A stretch of 64,000 bases of DNA, taken from Welwitschia mirabilis (Eukaryota; Gnetophyta; Gnetopsida; Welwitschiales). The notes below the pieces were generated by a model. That model was not told the origin of the DNA. It did no database searches and saw nothing but the letters and a program-made list of their open reading frames with translations. Location: positions 3,138,870 through 3,202,869 of the forward strand of contig JBOZIK010000001.1 in NCBI GenBank assembly GCA_051453625.1. The letters run 5' to 3'. A program made the position numbers and the translations under genes. This document shows positions 1-11,739 of this stretch, piece by piece. Within the stretch, counting starts at the first letter, position 1. Each line of letters opens with the position of its first letter.

Positions 1-1640
1 GTTCACAGGTGGGACATCCCGGGTTCACATTTTCTCAGATTTTCACCTCTTAACCTTGATCGTTCTAAAGTCCCATTACTTAGTGACATCATTGAAACTC
101 TTCATTTTCCCAATAGGTGATTCCAGATATTATCTCCTTCTTGTCCTTGAGCTAGCTTGGATCCAATGACGTAACAGCACTTGGAAGATTGAAAAAGCAG
201 TGATGAGATGTCTGGCTAGTCTTTGATGGTGCCAGAGTGGATCATTACACCAAAATAGTGGTCACCTCATTGGTCATGAGGTTGGTATTCACCTCATGGT
301 GTAGTGTCGTGGGCAAGCTCATTTGATTTTGGCACATGTTAAGGATTTGATGCAAGCTTAGGACTCTTCTAGACTTGAAATAATGATGTGAATCCGAGGC
401 TCATGCCCTCTATGGAATAAGCTGAGCGAAGAGTTGAAGCAGCTTGACATCAACTAGAGAATTGAGTTTTTGAATGACTTGCAGACAGAGTGTAACAGGT
501 TTTTGTTAAAAAAATGGCATTGTGTGCCTCACATGTGACTTCTTCTTCCTTTGTTCCCCTTAAAGCAGGAAACTAGTCACAAAAAGACGACAATTAAAGG
601 TGCGTTGACTAATCACCGTCACTCGTTTAATCACTATTGGATTCAAAACTCTATTGCTCTTTTTCTCTCGTTGACACTAACATTGCAATCTTAATTCATA
701 TTCAAAAGAGAATAATAGTCTTAGAGGGGGAAAAGAGGCCTCACCAATGCAAGAGCTCTCCTAGCAACCTCTGAAATTCAACAAATGAGGTTTGAATTGA
801 AATAGACCTCGCTTATATATCGATTTGAGGTATAGTTAAGAAATATGGGTAAGCAAATAGTATGATTCTGTATGTTCTTATTCAAAAATCACTTTTTCGC
901 ATTTCAAAAGCGCTGTCATTGTTTTTTTTTAATCAACATTGAACAAGTCTAGGAGTTGTGGACTTACCAAACTCACTGACTTTGGTGAATTCTTGGAGTT
1001 TGGTGAGTCCAAAAATCCTGGATTTCTCTTGGTGAGTTTGTCATTTTAAATTTACACAACATTTTGCAACTCATCTAGATCACCACGAGTCTAGTGAGCC
1101 TGCCAACATTGGTTACAACTAAGGGAGATGGCTTAAGCCTTGATAGTTAACGGAAGTATAAGGCGGGGTAAGAATTCTTTTGTGTGACTAAAGGTCTAGG
1201 TATTAGATTTTAGTATGCAATGTTGAGCATGTGGGATATCATTATTGCTTTGGTCTTTGTGACAATGCAATTGGGAGACCTATAGAGTGTCAAAGAAAGG
1301 GATTGTTGCCACATGTCAATGAGAGCAAGTGGGAAATAAGGAGAAATGGCATTAAGAGTTAGAGTCCTAAGAATGAAATCAGGAGTATGTGGGAAAATAC
1401 AGGTGGATTGGTAACCTATAACGAGGACAAGCAGGAGGGAGAATGAAATAGTTTGGGAGGATAAGGTGAGATAAGGAAGAGAATGCAACCTCATGAGGTG
1501 TTGAAGGTTTGGTAGGTAATATTGTTGTAGAGAAAGGAAAATACCATTTGGGAGGCAATGAAAGCTGAATGACAAATCAAGTTAATAATCGTTAATTAGC
1601 TAGTATCTATCATCAAGGCCTCAAATAGTCGAACATCTAA
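1..1640. other. Gene-free stretch, no recognisable element
   Basis: I see no gene, RNA or recognisable transposon domain here. Open frames exist, including one of about 120 codons on the minus strand at 1210-1575, but they show no family motif, are low in diversity (Leu/Ser/Phe-rich) and have no exon signals. The sequence is probably old repeat or intergenic DNA. Confidence 0.4.
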
Positions 1641-1714
1641 TGCTGATGTGTAAGATGAAAATAAGGGAAGGCTTATGAGTGGAGTCAACGGATGAAAAGT
1701 TTCTTGCAATCCAA

Positions 1715-2200
1715 TATACATGTTGGATGTTTGGGTGCTAACACATGTTGAGACACTTGGATGCCTCATGCATGGTTGTATGCCTAGGTATAGTCAAATA
1801 CAAGAAGAGGATTAGGCATCCACCACGAAGTTGGGTACATGTGTGTCCATGCATCTATTGAACACCCCAAGCTTGGGCATCCAATGGTGATGTTGGGCAC
1901 CAAAAGAATTGTTCCAGCTTGGGAAGAAAAGATGTGAAATTTAGAAGGGGCGAAGCTTGGAGTGTTGGATGTCTTTGCATCCAACGCTGATGTTGCACGC
2001 CCAAAGAATTGTTATGGCATCAAAAGAAAAGAGGGGAATATCGGAATGTGGATAAGATAAGAGGTTTGGATGAGATGCTTTTGGTGAGAGACAAAAGATT
2101 AAAGCGAGTCTTGGATGCCTAGGTGTCCAATGTTGGTGTTGGATGCCCACAGAATTGTCTTGGCCTAGGAGGAAAAAGGGCAATATTGGAATAGGGATGA
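1715..2200. repeat. Degenerate tandem repeat, roughly 100-145 bp period
   Basis: The same phrase recurs at about 1880, 1980 and 2128: a 'ccaatg(g/t)tgatgttgg' type core, then 'gaattgtt(c/a)', then an A/G-rich stretch with 'gaaaagaggggaata'. A weaker copy lies near 1720. Spacing is uneven (about 100 and 146 bp) and copies differ by about 20-30%, so this is an old array. It may derive from a retroelement LTR or from a minisatellite. No coding function is visible. Confidence 0.5.
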
Positions 2201-5200
2201 GACATTTTTGGTAAGGGGCACAAGCTTGAAGGAGGTGTCACAGTGTTACAGGGATTCAATTTCTCTTTGTAGTGTCAATATTCTAACGCTGACCCCTCTT
2301 CCATTTTGTGAAAGGTGGTTATGTTATGATTTTCTTGTTGACATAGGTCAGAAAGGAGCCAAATCACATAAAATCTTTGTGTTCTTATTGCTTTGTTGAT
2401 TCATTGCTATTGTTCTTTGTAGTACAGTGACATTTTTTCATTTGGATATCTTTTATGCACCCTTTTTGTTCCTATGCTACAAAGATATCTTTGAAGAAAC
2501 CATTGAGTTTTAGTTTCTTTTCCTCATTTCCCAAGTCCATGTCATTACTGCATTTTAGAGACTCTTGCCTCACTAGAGGAGGACATTTGTCAAGAGGATG
2601 ATATTTGTTGGAGTGAATAACACTTCTTCCTTTAGCTCCTCCTAGGCCATATTTGAATCTGGAAACTTCACCTCGACAATCTTTGTGGCATAAGGCCCAT
2701 ACATCTTTGTGAACATGAGAGATCTCTCTTTCCAACCAATCCCATCCAAAAGTTCTTGTTTGAGTCCATGACCTTCACTGTATAAAGCCCTAATAAAAAT
2801 AGAACTGAGAGAAGATTAAAAAAATGTCATTTAGCTACTTTAAAACACACCTTACCATATGTGTAATTTTGTAAATCATGATTCTGGGACTATGCCTTGC
2901 AATTGGAAGTACAGACATACTTGCATTGCGAAGTGATGTGGAATACTGATTCTGCATTGATCATCTGTGTTTCTTGTTTGAAATCACATCCTTGAATCAT
3001 GATTTTTGCAATTATGCATAGTGTTCCTCAAAAGTATGGTTCCATTATGCACAGTGTTCCTCAAAAGTATGGTTCCATTGATTCCTAATAGTTCTCTTCA
3101 TTGCTTCTAGAAACACTTATATTGCTAGAAGGTTTCGAAGATACTTGTAAAATTATTGTACTATTATTGATTATTGAAGAAAATTACATGCCAATGTTGA
3201 TGGAATAATTTCTTGATTACATTGAATCTGAGTTTCTCTATTGTTTGTGTATTTTCACATTTTCAAACGACCCATACATTCTTTTAGCCCTCTATAGCTT
3301 TTTATATTTGTTTTATACACGATGCCTTAAGAAGGTAACTGCAAGAGCAGTATGAAACATATATAATAATTTGGCGTCAGGCTTCTTCATAGTAATGAAG
3401 CACAGAAAATATTGCCATTATAGATTTGGTATAATACATATATCTTGAGATCTCAATGAATTCTCTGTTTTTGCATTTTGACATGGCATTTTCATAAGGA
3501 GTTTCAGATGTGAACATAGTTCAAGAAGTTTAGAGAAGTGGACAAGCAGGTTATGTCAAAATATATTCTTTGTAAGCTCAGTTATTTCCTTAGTTCATGG
3601 TTTATACTCATTTCATTTCTACCAAGTATGTTGTTCAAATTTTCACTGTTCAAATGTCATGCGTTCATTTGATTTACTTTGCATTATCTATATAGTGTCC
3701 CCTTCTTGGAGAATAAACACAGATGCAGTGTTTCTCCTTCAAGATGATATTTACATTCAGTGGCCATTGGATTAGATTTTTTATCTCCATTCAAAATGAA
3801 CTTTGTGTGATATCTATTATATGTGAAATCACTAATCACAACTTGTAGCTTGGGTCTGCTAGACAAAATTAAATACATGCACATGGAGACTTGTATAAGC
3901 TACATGGGGTGAAATACTCCTGTCAAACTTTTTTTCACATGTTTAAGTCATGTAGTTTTGATAGAACTATTCAACTTCTTTCTACATGGATTCAAAATTT
4001 TCTTGCATTATGTCTTCTCTAACTACAGCATCCCCTGAAATTCTTTTTTTGTCATCCTTAACAAAATATGCTGACATCACAGGCACGGAGAATGGATGTC
4101 GTCTGGGGTGAAACTGCTGGTGTGGAAGGTCAGCTCTGGTTGCTGTACCCAATTCTATTTATTTTACAGGCAAGTCCATATGCTATAGTGCATTCACTTT
4201 TAGTGATCGGTTGCTCAACAAATCAAAGGAAATTGTATCAGCAAGTGATAAAAATATTTATCAAAAATGTAGTGTTATAATTTATAAGTAGTCACCTATG
4301 CTGATATCCAGACGAGATCACTTATATAGTTCTACCATGACACAGTGTTCACACACTTCATGCTTATTTTTGGTGTGTAGATCATCAGAAGGTTAATTGA
4401 ATTGCATTTCTCCACAGGTTGAATTGTTGTTTTGTGAAACAATATCATGTGCATGCAGAATGAAAGCCTACTCCTTACAGGCAAATCACAGATGGAAGAC
4501 CTCAAATAATTCAAGTGGCATACGCATCCACATTTTGTTTATGATGAAAGAAAGATTTTAAAGCTCCAATGAATTGGCATGCACACAAGGACAGATATGA
4601 TAGCTTTGTTTCCATTTCAATCAGGCAGGCTGGAAAAGGATAAAATTTTAGGGCTTTTCCACCTCAAATAAATAGGAAAAAGGCCAGAGTGTGGAGTTTT
4701 ACACGCACAAAGGTAAAGGAGACCTTGAGGACACAAAAGGACTCATGAATCTCTTTGATTGATTGTTGGCTGAAATGAAGTTCAGGATTTGAGGGCTTGA
4801 AGGCAAGTTCAATACATGATGATTGATCACAAAACATGGCTGGTTTTGGATGGCTTGTTTTTAGTCAGATCTTTCGCAAGGTCAAATCTGGGGCTTCTGG
4901 AACCCTTGCTGCATATCTGTAGGCCAAGAGAATAGGTTCTCTCCATTGATTTTCTCTAGGAGTGTCAAAAGGCATGCCTGGTGCAGTAAAGAGGCCACAA
5001 TCGCAGCCCTGGAAGGGATGGCCGTGATCATGCTTAGGTGGAGTAAAAATGACATTTTGATGCTTCTAGCACATATCATAGGCTTCAAGTGGGATTTTGA
5101 TGACTCTGGAATTGAAAAGAGCTACTGAGAGATGGCTTATAATAGATTTAAACACATGATTACAGGACTCATCTATTAGTTTGTACGTCAAATGAAGAAT

Positions 5201-5880
5201 ACTTAATACATAACTATTTCAAAGCATACATTCAAGTTAAAAATTTTTAAATTCAAGTGTCAACAAAACTTTCTAGTTCTGAAGCCTTAATATGAAGCAG
5301 TGAGTGTGTGCAGTTCACACAACTTTTGGGTTCTTCTTGATTTCATTATCAACGTCAGTTGAAAAATTGGTGAACATGATAATAGAAGTTGTTTGAGGTC
5401 TTTTCTATTATTCTTGTCAGCCCAAGGCACAGCTGGAAGAGAATCCACCAAGAAAACTATTAATGACTTGATCCTGGATATTTACTTTATTTGGATATTT
5501 CATAGGTGCCACACTCATCTTCTCTAGGAAGCTTTCTTGGGCTTCTTTAGGAATTCGGTTATCTTTTATTAGTTTTTCCAGTTGTCAAGACCTTTTCGCT
5601 GCTTGACAGATTCCTTTTCATTTTTACTATACCACACTCTTAGTTGCAAAGCATACTGAATTACTCCATGCACCGTCTGTTATATGTGAAGACAAATTGC
5701 CTTTACAGCCTTGATTTACCCTCTTGTCATATTTTAATATTAGGTGGCCATCTTGTGAGTGTTAATGGTATAAAACAACATCAAGGAGCCCTTTATTTTA
5801 ACATGCTAAAGGTAAGTAGACTTTAAGACCCCTATGTGCATGCACCCACACAGGCGCACAGAAGAACAGTCTCATGAACC
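2201..5880. other. Gene-free stretch with possible isolated exon-like blocks
   Basis: No recognised family is present. Some blocks look exon-like but cannot be assembled. One is at about 4083-4169, preceded by a CACAG acceptor and followed by AG/GCAAGT, the consensus of GC-AG introns. It encodes a short hydrophobic segment with the residues VVWGETAGVEGQLWLLYP. Another is near 5610-5710, with residues FYYTTLLVAKHTELL. Both are compatible with upstream exons of the possible membrane-protein gene ending at 9436, but nothing joins them. Treat this as a hint only. Confidence 0.2.
3011..3076. repeat. 33-bp direct tandem duplication
   Basis: Two head-to-tail 33-bp units, 3011-3043 and 3044-3076, each starting ATTATGCA and ending TATGGTTCC, differ at one base. 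This is a recent small duplication, probably from replication slippage. Confidence 0.9.
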
Positions 5881-5884
5881 CCCC

Positions 5885-6300
5885 ATATTGTTGAGTGTTC
5901 TTGGTTTCACTCATCGGCAGATCTAGGGGCTGTTAGATCATATAGGTGGTTTGGGTGTGGATAAGCAGCCTTTGGTCTTACCCAGAGTGATGTGGCTATT
6001 GCTATGGTTTCTTGTCCTTTTAGGGTTTGGGGCTAGGGGGAGTTTATTTAAAACCCTTGTTTTAGGGTTAGGGATATAAAGACTTACTCTTGTGAAGGTG
6101 GTTTTGGAATGCTTGTGTTACTGTTTCTGCTTGAGATTTAACAAGAACTTTTCACTTGTGTCCCATGGGTGTTTCCCTTTGCATTAGAGGTCTTGCCATG
6201 TAAATCTCTCTGTGTTTGGTTTGTTGTTATGTGCCCTTTTTTGTTGTTTACCTTTCTGCTCTCATTTATAACAAATATGCAATTTGCCAAAAACAGGTGT
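5885..6300 (+). mobile_element. Copia-type LTR remnant
   Basis: The segment reads like the long terminal repeat of a plant Ty1/copia element. It has a TATA-like GATATAAAG at about 6072 and then a leader with 'cccatgggtgtttcccttt' and 'gccatgtaaatctctctgtg'. This is the same signature found in the LTR at about 47.45 kb ('cccatggttttcccc', 'ccacgtaaatctgtgtg'). A copia gag fragment follows directly on the same strand, which fits a 5' LTR. I could not place the exact ends or a clear primer-binding site. Confidence 0.5.
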
Positions 6301-6419
6301 GTTTGCACAATGGAGCATCTGCAGATAATAAATCGACTGACAGGCCTTGATACTCTGGGTGTTTAGAGAAGACCTCCATGAAAGATATTCTGTAACACAA
6401 GGATTGCAATGTGGCCTTA

Positions 6420-6795
6420 GGAGAAAAGACAAGGGTTAAGCTTCGTTTGCTTGTGTCTCAGCAATAGCATTTTACAGTCATGTGAAAGAGGAGACAACCC
6501 ATAAGCTGTGAGAGAAATTTACGCAGTATTTCAACCAACTCACTGATATGAATATCTATTATATGGTGAATAAGGTTTATAAAATCAGGGTGAAGGGAGG
6601 CTGATCTCTGCGATCCCTCTTGAATGAGAGAATGAATTCTTCATGCAGTATAAAAATGTGCAGGTTACGTTTTTAGAAAACTTACGTGTAACAACTATTC
6701 TCAGTTCCTTGCCTGATAGCTGGGAGACTCTGCAAATGATGCTAACCACTATGTCGACTAGGTTTCCTGACCTGAACATTGTTTATAAGCCCTAA
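6420..6795 (+). pseudogene. Ty1/copia gag fragment (UBN2-like), truncated
   Basis: Joining frames on the plus strand gives pieces of the copia Gag (UBN2, retrotran_gag) domain. About 6490-6530 encodes the 'ETTHKL.EKF' region, normally 'EETTxELWEKL'. An uninterrupted stretch at about 6630-6790 encodes TILSSLPDSWETLQ, normally 'LLSSLPDSWE.L'. There are frameshifts and stops between them. No zinc knuckle, integrase or reverse transcriptase follows, so the element is truncated after gag. With the LTR at 5.9-6.3 kb it forms one broken plus-strand insertion. Confidence 0.6.
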
Positions 6796-7380
6796 CACAA
6801 AAGAAAGTAAAAGAATTCCTGCACATGAATATGTGTATGCTTAAACAGGAAATGTTGAAAAGGAAATATAACTTTTCACACATCAATACACAATGAAGTA
6901 CTAACAATGATTTGTTGTCTACAAGATCTGAAAATTTTAGAGTGGCACCAGTAAATCAAAATAATGCTTCGAAAAATTGATTGCAAGTATAAAAAAGAGA
7001 TTGAATCATCTAGCCATTAAATTGCAAAGAATAAATTAAGAAACAAAGGAAATCCCCACTTCAAGCCAAACTGGGGCAAAAGATAAGGCAACATTTTATT
7101 AACCTTTCTTGCTTTTTATGCAAATGTTTAATTCAAACAACTCACAACAAACATACAACCAATTTATTGTTAATTACACTGTCACATGTTATTTTGCTTT
7201 CTCTCCTTATTTTTAGCCTTTAATTTATGACCCTTTAGAAGGTCGACATTATCCATGCCAAAATACTCCAACAGGATCATGCAATACCATTCACTGCCAT
7301 TTTAAAGGTTCTTTTGTGGTGAGTGGTGTGTTTTGGGGCTGTTCTCTTGGTGCCTTCTTATGCTGGTGAGCAAAACTTCA

Positions 7381-7450
7381 AACAAAAAAAAAAAAAGAAA
7401 AAGAAAATAAAGAAAAAAAAGAAAAAAGATAAAAGAAAAAAAGAAAGAAC
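7381..7450. repeat. A-rich simple tract
   Basis: About 70 bases of nearly pure adenine broken by G and a few T. It could be the tail of an old retroposed sequence, but I see no target-site duplication. Long open frames over it on both strands are low-complexity artefacts. Confidence 0.8.
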
Positions 7451-9049
7451 ACTTGGCAGCAGTTGCAAATTTAGGCATATTGCTTTTAAGTGTCTTCAAG
7501 CTGCATGATTAGACATCTGCCTTGGAAGTGAACATGAGATAAATAAATTCTTACATACCAGTGAGGTTCTTTGTGGGAGTTCAACACAAAAGGGAAGCAG
7601 GAAATTTGGAATGCAGCCTTATAATTTCTAGGGATGTGAAAGAAAGAAGTTATGTTTTTAATTACAGTAGTTGGGCAGTAAACTTCTAGATAGCATATTT
7701 AAGTAAATGCAGACACCACTAGAGTTATCCTTTAGTTTTTTAGAAGTGCATTTCGTTTTGACGCACATTTGGATGGGTTGAAATTTGAAATGGATTGCTG
7801 AAGTGGCTCCTAGGGATCTTTACGTTGATCACATGCCAACTAGAGATGCTGACTCGATAGTATGCTAACTAGGATTTGAAATTATTCATATCATCTTCAA
7901 TTTTGTCAATGTTTGAGCAACTTTTGTACACTTGAGTGCTGGAAATTTCTTTGATTATTAGCATAAATGAAAGATTCGAGGATGAACCTGATGCTAGAGA
8001 TTCTCAAAGCCAAATTCATAAGAATATTCTGATTCAGTCATACTAAAGCTGGTGATCATGAAGCACTTCATTTTTTAATGATCTGGCAACAGAACATTGG
8101 TTTTGATGATGTATTCCATTGCAAGGAAGAGGGAATTTTATTGGATTAAATGCCTTTATTCAGGTCAATGTTTGAAGGGTAAGGGTGATGAAATAGTAGG
8201 AAAATCCTTGTAACCAGGCATGGTTTTAAGACTTGGAAGAAGATTTAGGCACATATTTGTCAATTGGGGATTGCTCTTGATCATGATGGTAGCTGTGCAA
8301 CTGAAGATACAAGATTATGGGGGTAAAATTTTAGGCCAAACACAGCCCAGGAGGTTGTGATCATCAGCATTGCAGAGATCCTTATGGGTTGGCCAGTTTT
8401 TTTTGCAGGGTGGTGGAGTTAAGATGGGAATTTGGCAAGGTGACTTGATGCAGGGCAGAAATTTGGGACGTATAACAGCAGATGGTAGCATTTATGAAGG
8501 CATGAAGCAAAGTCACAGAGTTGGTTGATTGATTCTTAAATGAAATTGACACACATTTACATCACATAGGAGAAACTTTGCATGCACATTACCTGCTGTT
8601 GATGATTAGCTTGATTTGAAGTTTAGTCACCTTACATCTGAAAGTAGTCTTGGACTTGGTTTCAGTAGTTGGTTTCTATATATAACACATTTGAGAAGAT
8701 TCAGTTGTATGTCATCTAATTTTGATTGCAAGTAACATGTAGAAGCTGCTTATTTTTTTGCTTATTTTCATTTGTTTTCCCGTGGCAGCTGGTCAAAATG
8801 CTTTAAGGGGTCCCTTGAAAATGTAGGGAATACGTGAATCATGTCTCTTCTTAAGCTTTTTGTCTAAGAAACTCATGTCACTATATCGAATTTCCTATTA
8901 TAAGCCTTCAGTAATTGCATCAAAACTCATAGATGCCGAGTCGTATTTCAACATGCCTGTGACTATTTGCTTGACTTTTAAAATATTAAATTCAGACTAA
9001 CATAGAAATTAAAGCATGATATAGTGCCTTGACATACTTTGATTTTCAG

Positions 9050-9436
9050 ATATTTGAAGGATATATAGGCCTTCTTTTGCTTCGGACAGTTTTTGTTCAG
9101 GGTGTCTCAGACTGGCAGGTTGGTTAATTTTGTTATACTGATTTTTTATTGCTTATGTAAAATCAACGTCAGATAGGCTGTGTTTCTCTCTATTTGTTGA
9201 TGGATGAATGCATTACGTGTTAAAAACAGAGTGATGACTTTCATAAATTTACTGAGATATTGCAGGTGGTTGTGTGTGGGATGTTACTGTTGATTATGGC
9301 CATTGGCAATTTTCTAAATACGGTTGAGACTCTGGTGGCAAAGTCCAGAGTAAAGGCAAAAATGAAGAAAACCAAAAGCAAACTAAATATGGAGCGGTCA
9401 ACATCAGACAGTTCAAGCTTAAGCAAAAGTTCATAG
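9050..9436 (+). CDS. Possible last two exons of a multi-pass membrane protein
   Basis: Two exon-like blocks share phase 0. Block 1 (9050-9118, 69 nt) sits between a TTTTCAG acceptor and a CAG/GTTGGT donor and encodes 23 residues starting IFEGYIGLLLLRTVF. Block 2 (9266-9436) follows a 147-bp intron ending TATTGCAG. It encodes 56 residues: a hydrophobic helix (VVVCGMLLLIMAIGNFLN), then a Lys/Arg-rich cytosolic-type tail with KAKMKKTKSK, a Ser-rich end, and a TAG stop. A potential AATAAA lies at 9875-9880. The pattern (membrane helix then basic, Ser-rich C-terminus) fits the end of a membrane protein. I do not recognise the family and upstream exons are not established. It could be a gene fragment. 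Confidence 0.4.
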
Positions 9437-11280
9437 TTTGTCGCTTGTGCTTGCTACCAGAGAGAGTGTACGCCCTGCTACAAAACAGATATTTGGATTT
9501 CTCAACAAGGCGAGCATGATCATTTTGCAGTCTCTAATTTTGTAATGATTATTCTAAGAACCAGAAAGAAGTTTCTTTTTCATATGGTGATATGCTACCA
9601 AATACTTTGATCCAAGACACGATGATATGCTTGTAGATTCCTAGTTTCAATTGAAAATATCTTGTAGCATACAGCATTTTTGCTTTGCATCCTAGTTTTC
9701 AATGGAATTGCCTTATTCAAGGCCATAGAATGCGAGCATCACATTCTATTCTAAGAGAAGTCTACTGATTTTGTGATGATTTCTCTGTCAAAAAGAATCA
9801 GAAACAGTTTTGTCGTTTTTTTCCGCTTCTTTGTTCTTTTCCTGCTCTCAATCATTAGCAAGTGCTTGTGGCATAATAAAGTTGCTCACTAGTAAGCACT
9901 ATTCCAAGGTATGACCTTTAAGGTTCCTTCACAATAGAAACATCGGTTATGGTGGGTACACTTGTCTATGATCACAAAGGTAAGGACCATTCCTTAAGCC
10001 TGTTGTTCGCTTTTCTAGATTATTGTTAGGCCTTGGAATTTATGCTTCTTAGAATCCCTGCACATTATAGTTTTCATTTGTTAAGAGCCGAATATCTTTG
10101 AATTGTTATGTATTTCCTGATATGGAGGGTAAAATTTTTTTCCTGCTTGAAATGAGGTATAGAATACCTCTTGCTTGTTTCATATGGTGAATATCTGGTG
10201 ACTAATCTTCACCATATTCTATTTTATATGCAGAACTGGGGCAACTTTGTTTGCAACCTTTTTTCTGAGATGGTGGGATCATAACACTTCTTGTCTGTTT
10301 TCCCTCTACCCCTCATTGTGTGTGTGCCTGCTCATGTGCATGCAACATCACAGTCCCTCGTGCTTCTTGTAGCACGCACTTAATGGATGCTTGTTTAAGA
10401 TATACACACGGCGTTTATAATGCAACTATTGAAGCAGTAGAGGACATTAGAAATCAGAGTGAACTAAGCTGATGGTGTTGCGTAAGCATGTTGAATGTCG
10501 TGAAGTTACATGTAACGAAATGGGTAACTGTGAAAGCAATTAATAACCTATGTAATACATTAGTTAAGTCATGATGTAACTACTGATTGTGATTGACGTA
10601 AATTTCTTATTGTTAAGAAGAGTAATGACAGTTACAAGACCAATTTTGTTAACTGAGGTTGAGTCTGGGACACATGATTCAGTAGATTAAGTCTTCAGCT
10701 ATGTACAGGTATTCCTTTCATTGTGCTTCATTTGAAGAGTATAAAGTGTATCAACCTTAAAGATAGAAAATGTATTGAGAAGGTAGAGAGGGATAATTTT
10801 GAATAGTCAGTAAAAAAGTGACTCCTTGAATTTTAATAGCTTTTTAAAACTTGTTTTAAAGGTTTATATTCCCTTTCACAAGAAGCTAAAAACAATGACT
10901 TGGATACTAGTGAAACTTAGAGCAATAAACTCACTCTCACAAAGAGGGATTAGGATAAAGTTTAGGTGAATTCTAGGCCGTATACATACTAATATCAAAG
11001 ATGGTATTCTGTAGGCTAGGTGGGTTAATTTACTGAGGGAGTGTTATTGGATTTTCAAATGTCTCGAAAATGATATATAGAACATGGATTACGAGTGTCT
11101 AGAAATGAATGATAATAAATATAGGATACAAATAAGAAAATCGTAACAGTATACCATGAGTCCACTATAAAATTATTAAGACAATCGTTTTCAAACTGAT
11201 GCCTGTTGAACAATGAAAAGTATTGAATGATGTCAATATTAATTATTATGCATTAAAATGTATTACAAAGACTTTACAAG
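9437..11280. other. Gene-free stretch
   Basis: The first few hundred bases may be the 3' UTR of the exon pair ending at 9436 (AATAAA at 9875-9880). Beyond that I find no coding, RNA or transposon signature. Confidence 0.35.
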
Positions 11281-11560
11281 TATTACGATATTAAACAAGC
11301 AAGCATAAAAGAAAACATCATGAGGCAAATAGGGGGACAATGATATACGTGGAACACCTAAAGTAGCAAAATCACTTGAACGTAGTGTGGAGCTTTCATT
11401 ATTTTCCATGAGTGAAATTCAAAAAAATTATAACAAATAATGCTTTAGTGCTTTTGAAAGCTTTTTTTCTTTAATTTTTCCTCTTTTTTTCTTTTTTCTT
11501 TTTTAATTGTAGACTTATAATGTTACAACATTAAATAACAAATTGGGCTTTACATATCAA
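11281..11560 (-). repeat. 3' LTR of the copia element
   Basis: It matches the 15.5-15.8 kb LTR in order, sharing 'ttaaacaa(g/a)caag', 'agagct(t/c)', 'acaacattaaataa' and 'gctttacatatcaa', but differs at many sites and by indels. The insertion is therefore old. It is bounded on the inner side by the purine tract at 11561-11573. Confidence 0.75.
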
Positions 11561-11739
11561 GCCTCTCCCACTTAGGGACAAATTTGGCATGTCTTCAAGA
11601 AAATCTTTTTATGCAACTTGAAAGATGCATTGCCTTTTGAGGCCTCTAAATTAGATAAAGGCCTCTAATTCAGATGCCAGACTCTAATACCTTGCTTGCA
11701 GGTGTTATGTTTATAGTTGTTTAGAATCTTAGTTAGGAA

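Noticed and set aside
1210-1575. 121-codon minus-strand frame rich in Leu, Ser and Phe
   Set aside because: No family motif, no exon signals, and composition typical of the reverse of purine-rich DNA.
2472-2735. 87-codon minus-strand frame (REISHVHKDVWALCHKDC and on)
   Set aside because: Charged and protein-like at first sight, but I recognise no domain and cannot connect it to other exons or to a transposon; it may be chance.
7302-7508. Lys-rich and Phe-rich frames on opposite strands
   Set aside because: Both are translations of the A-rich tract at 7381-7450.
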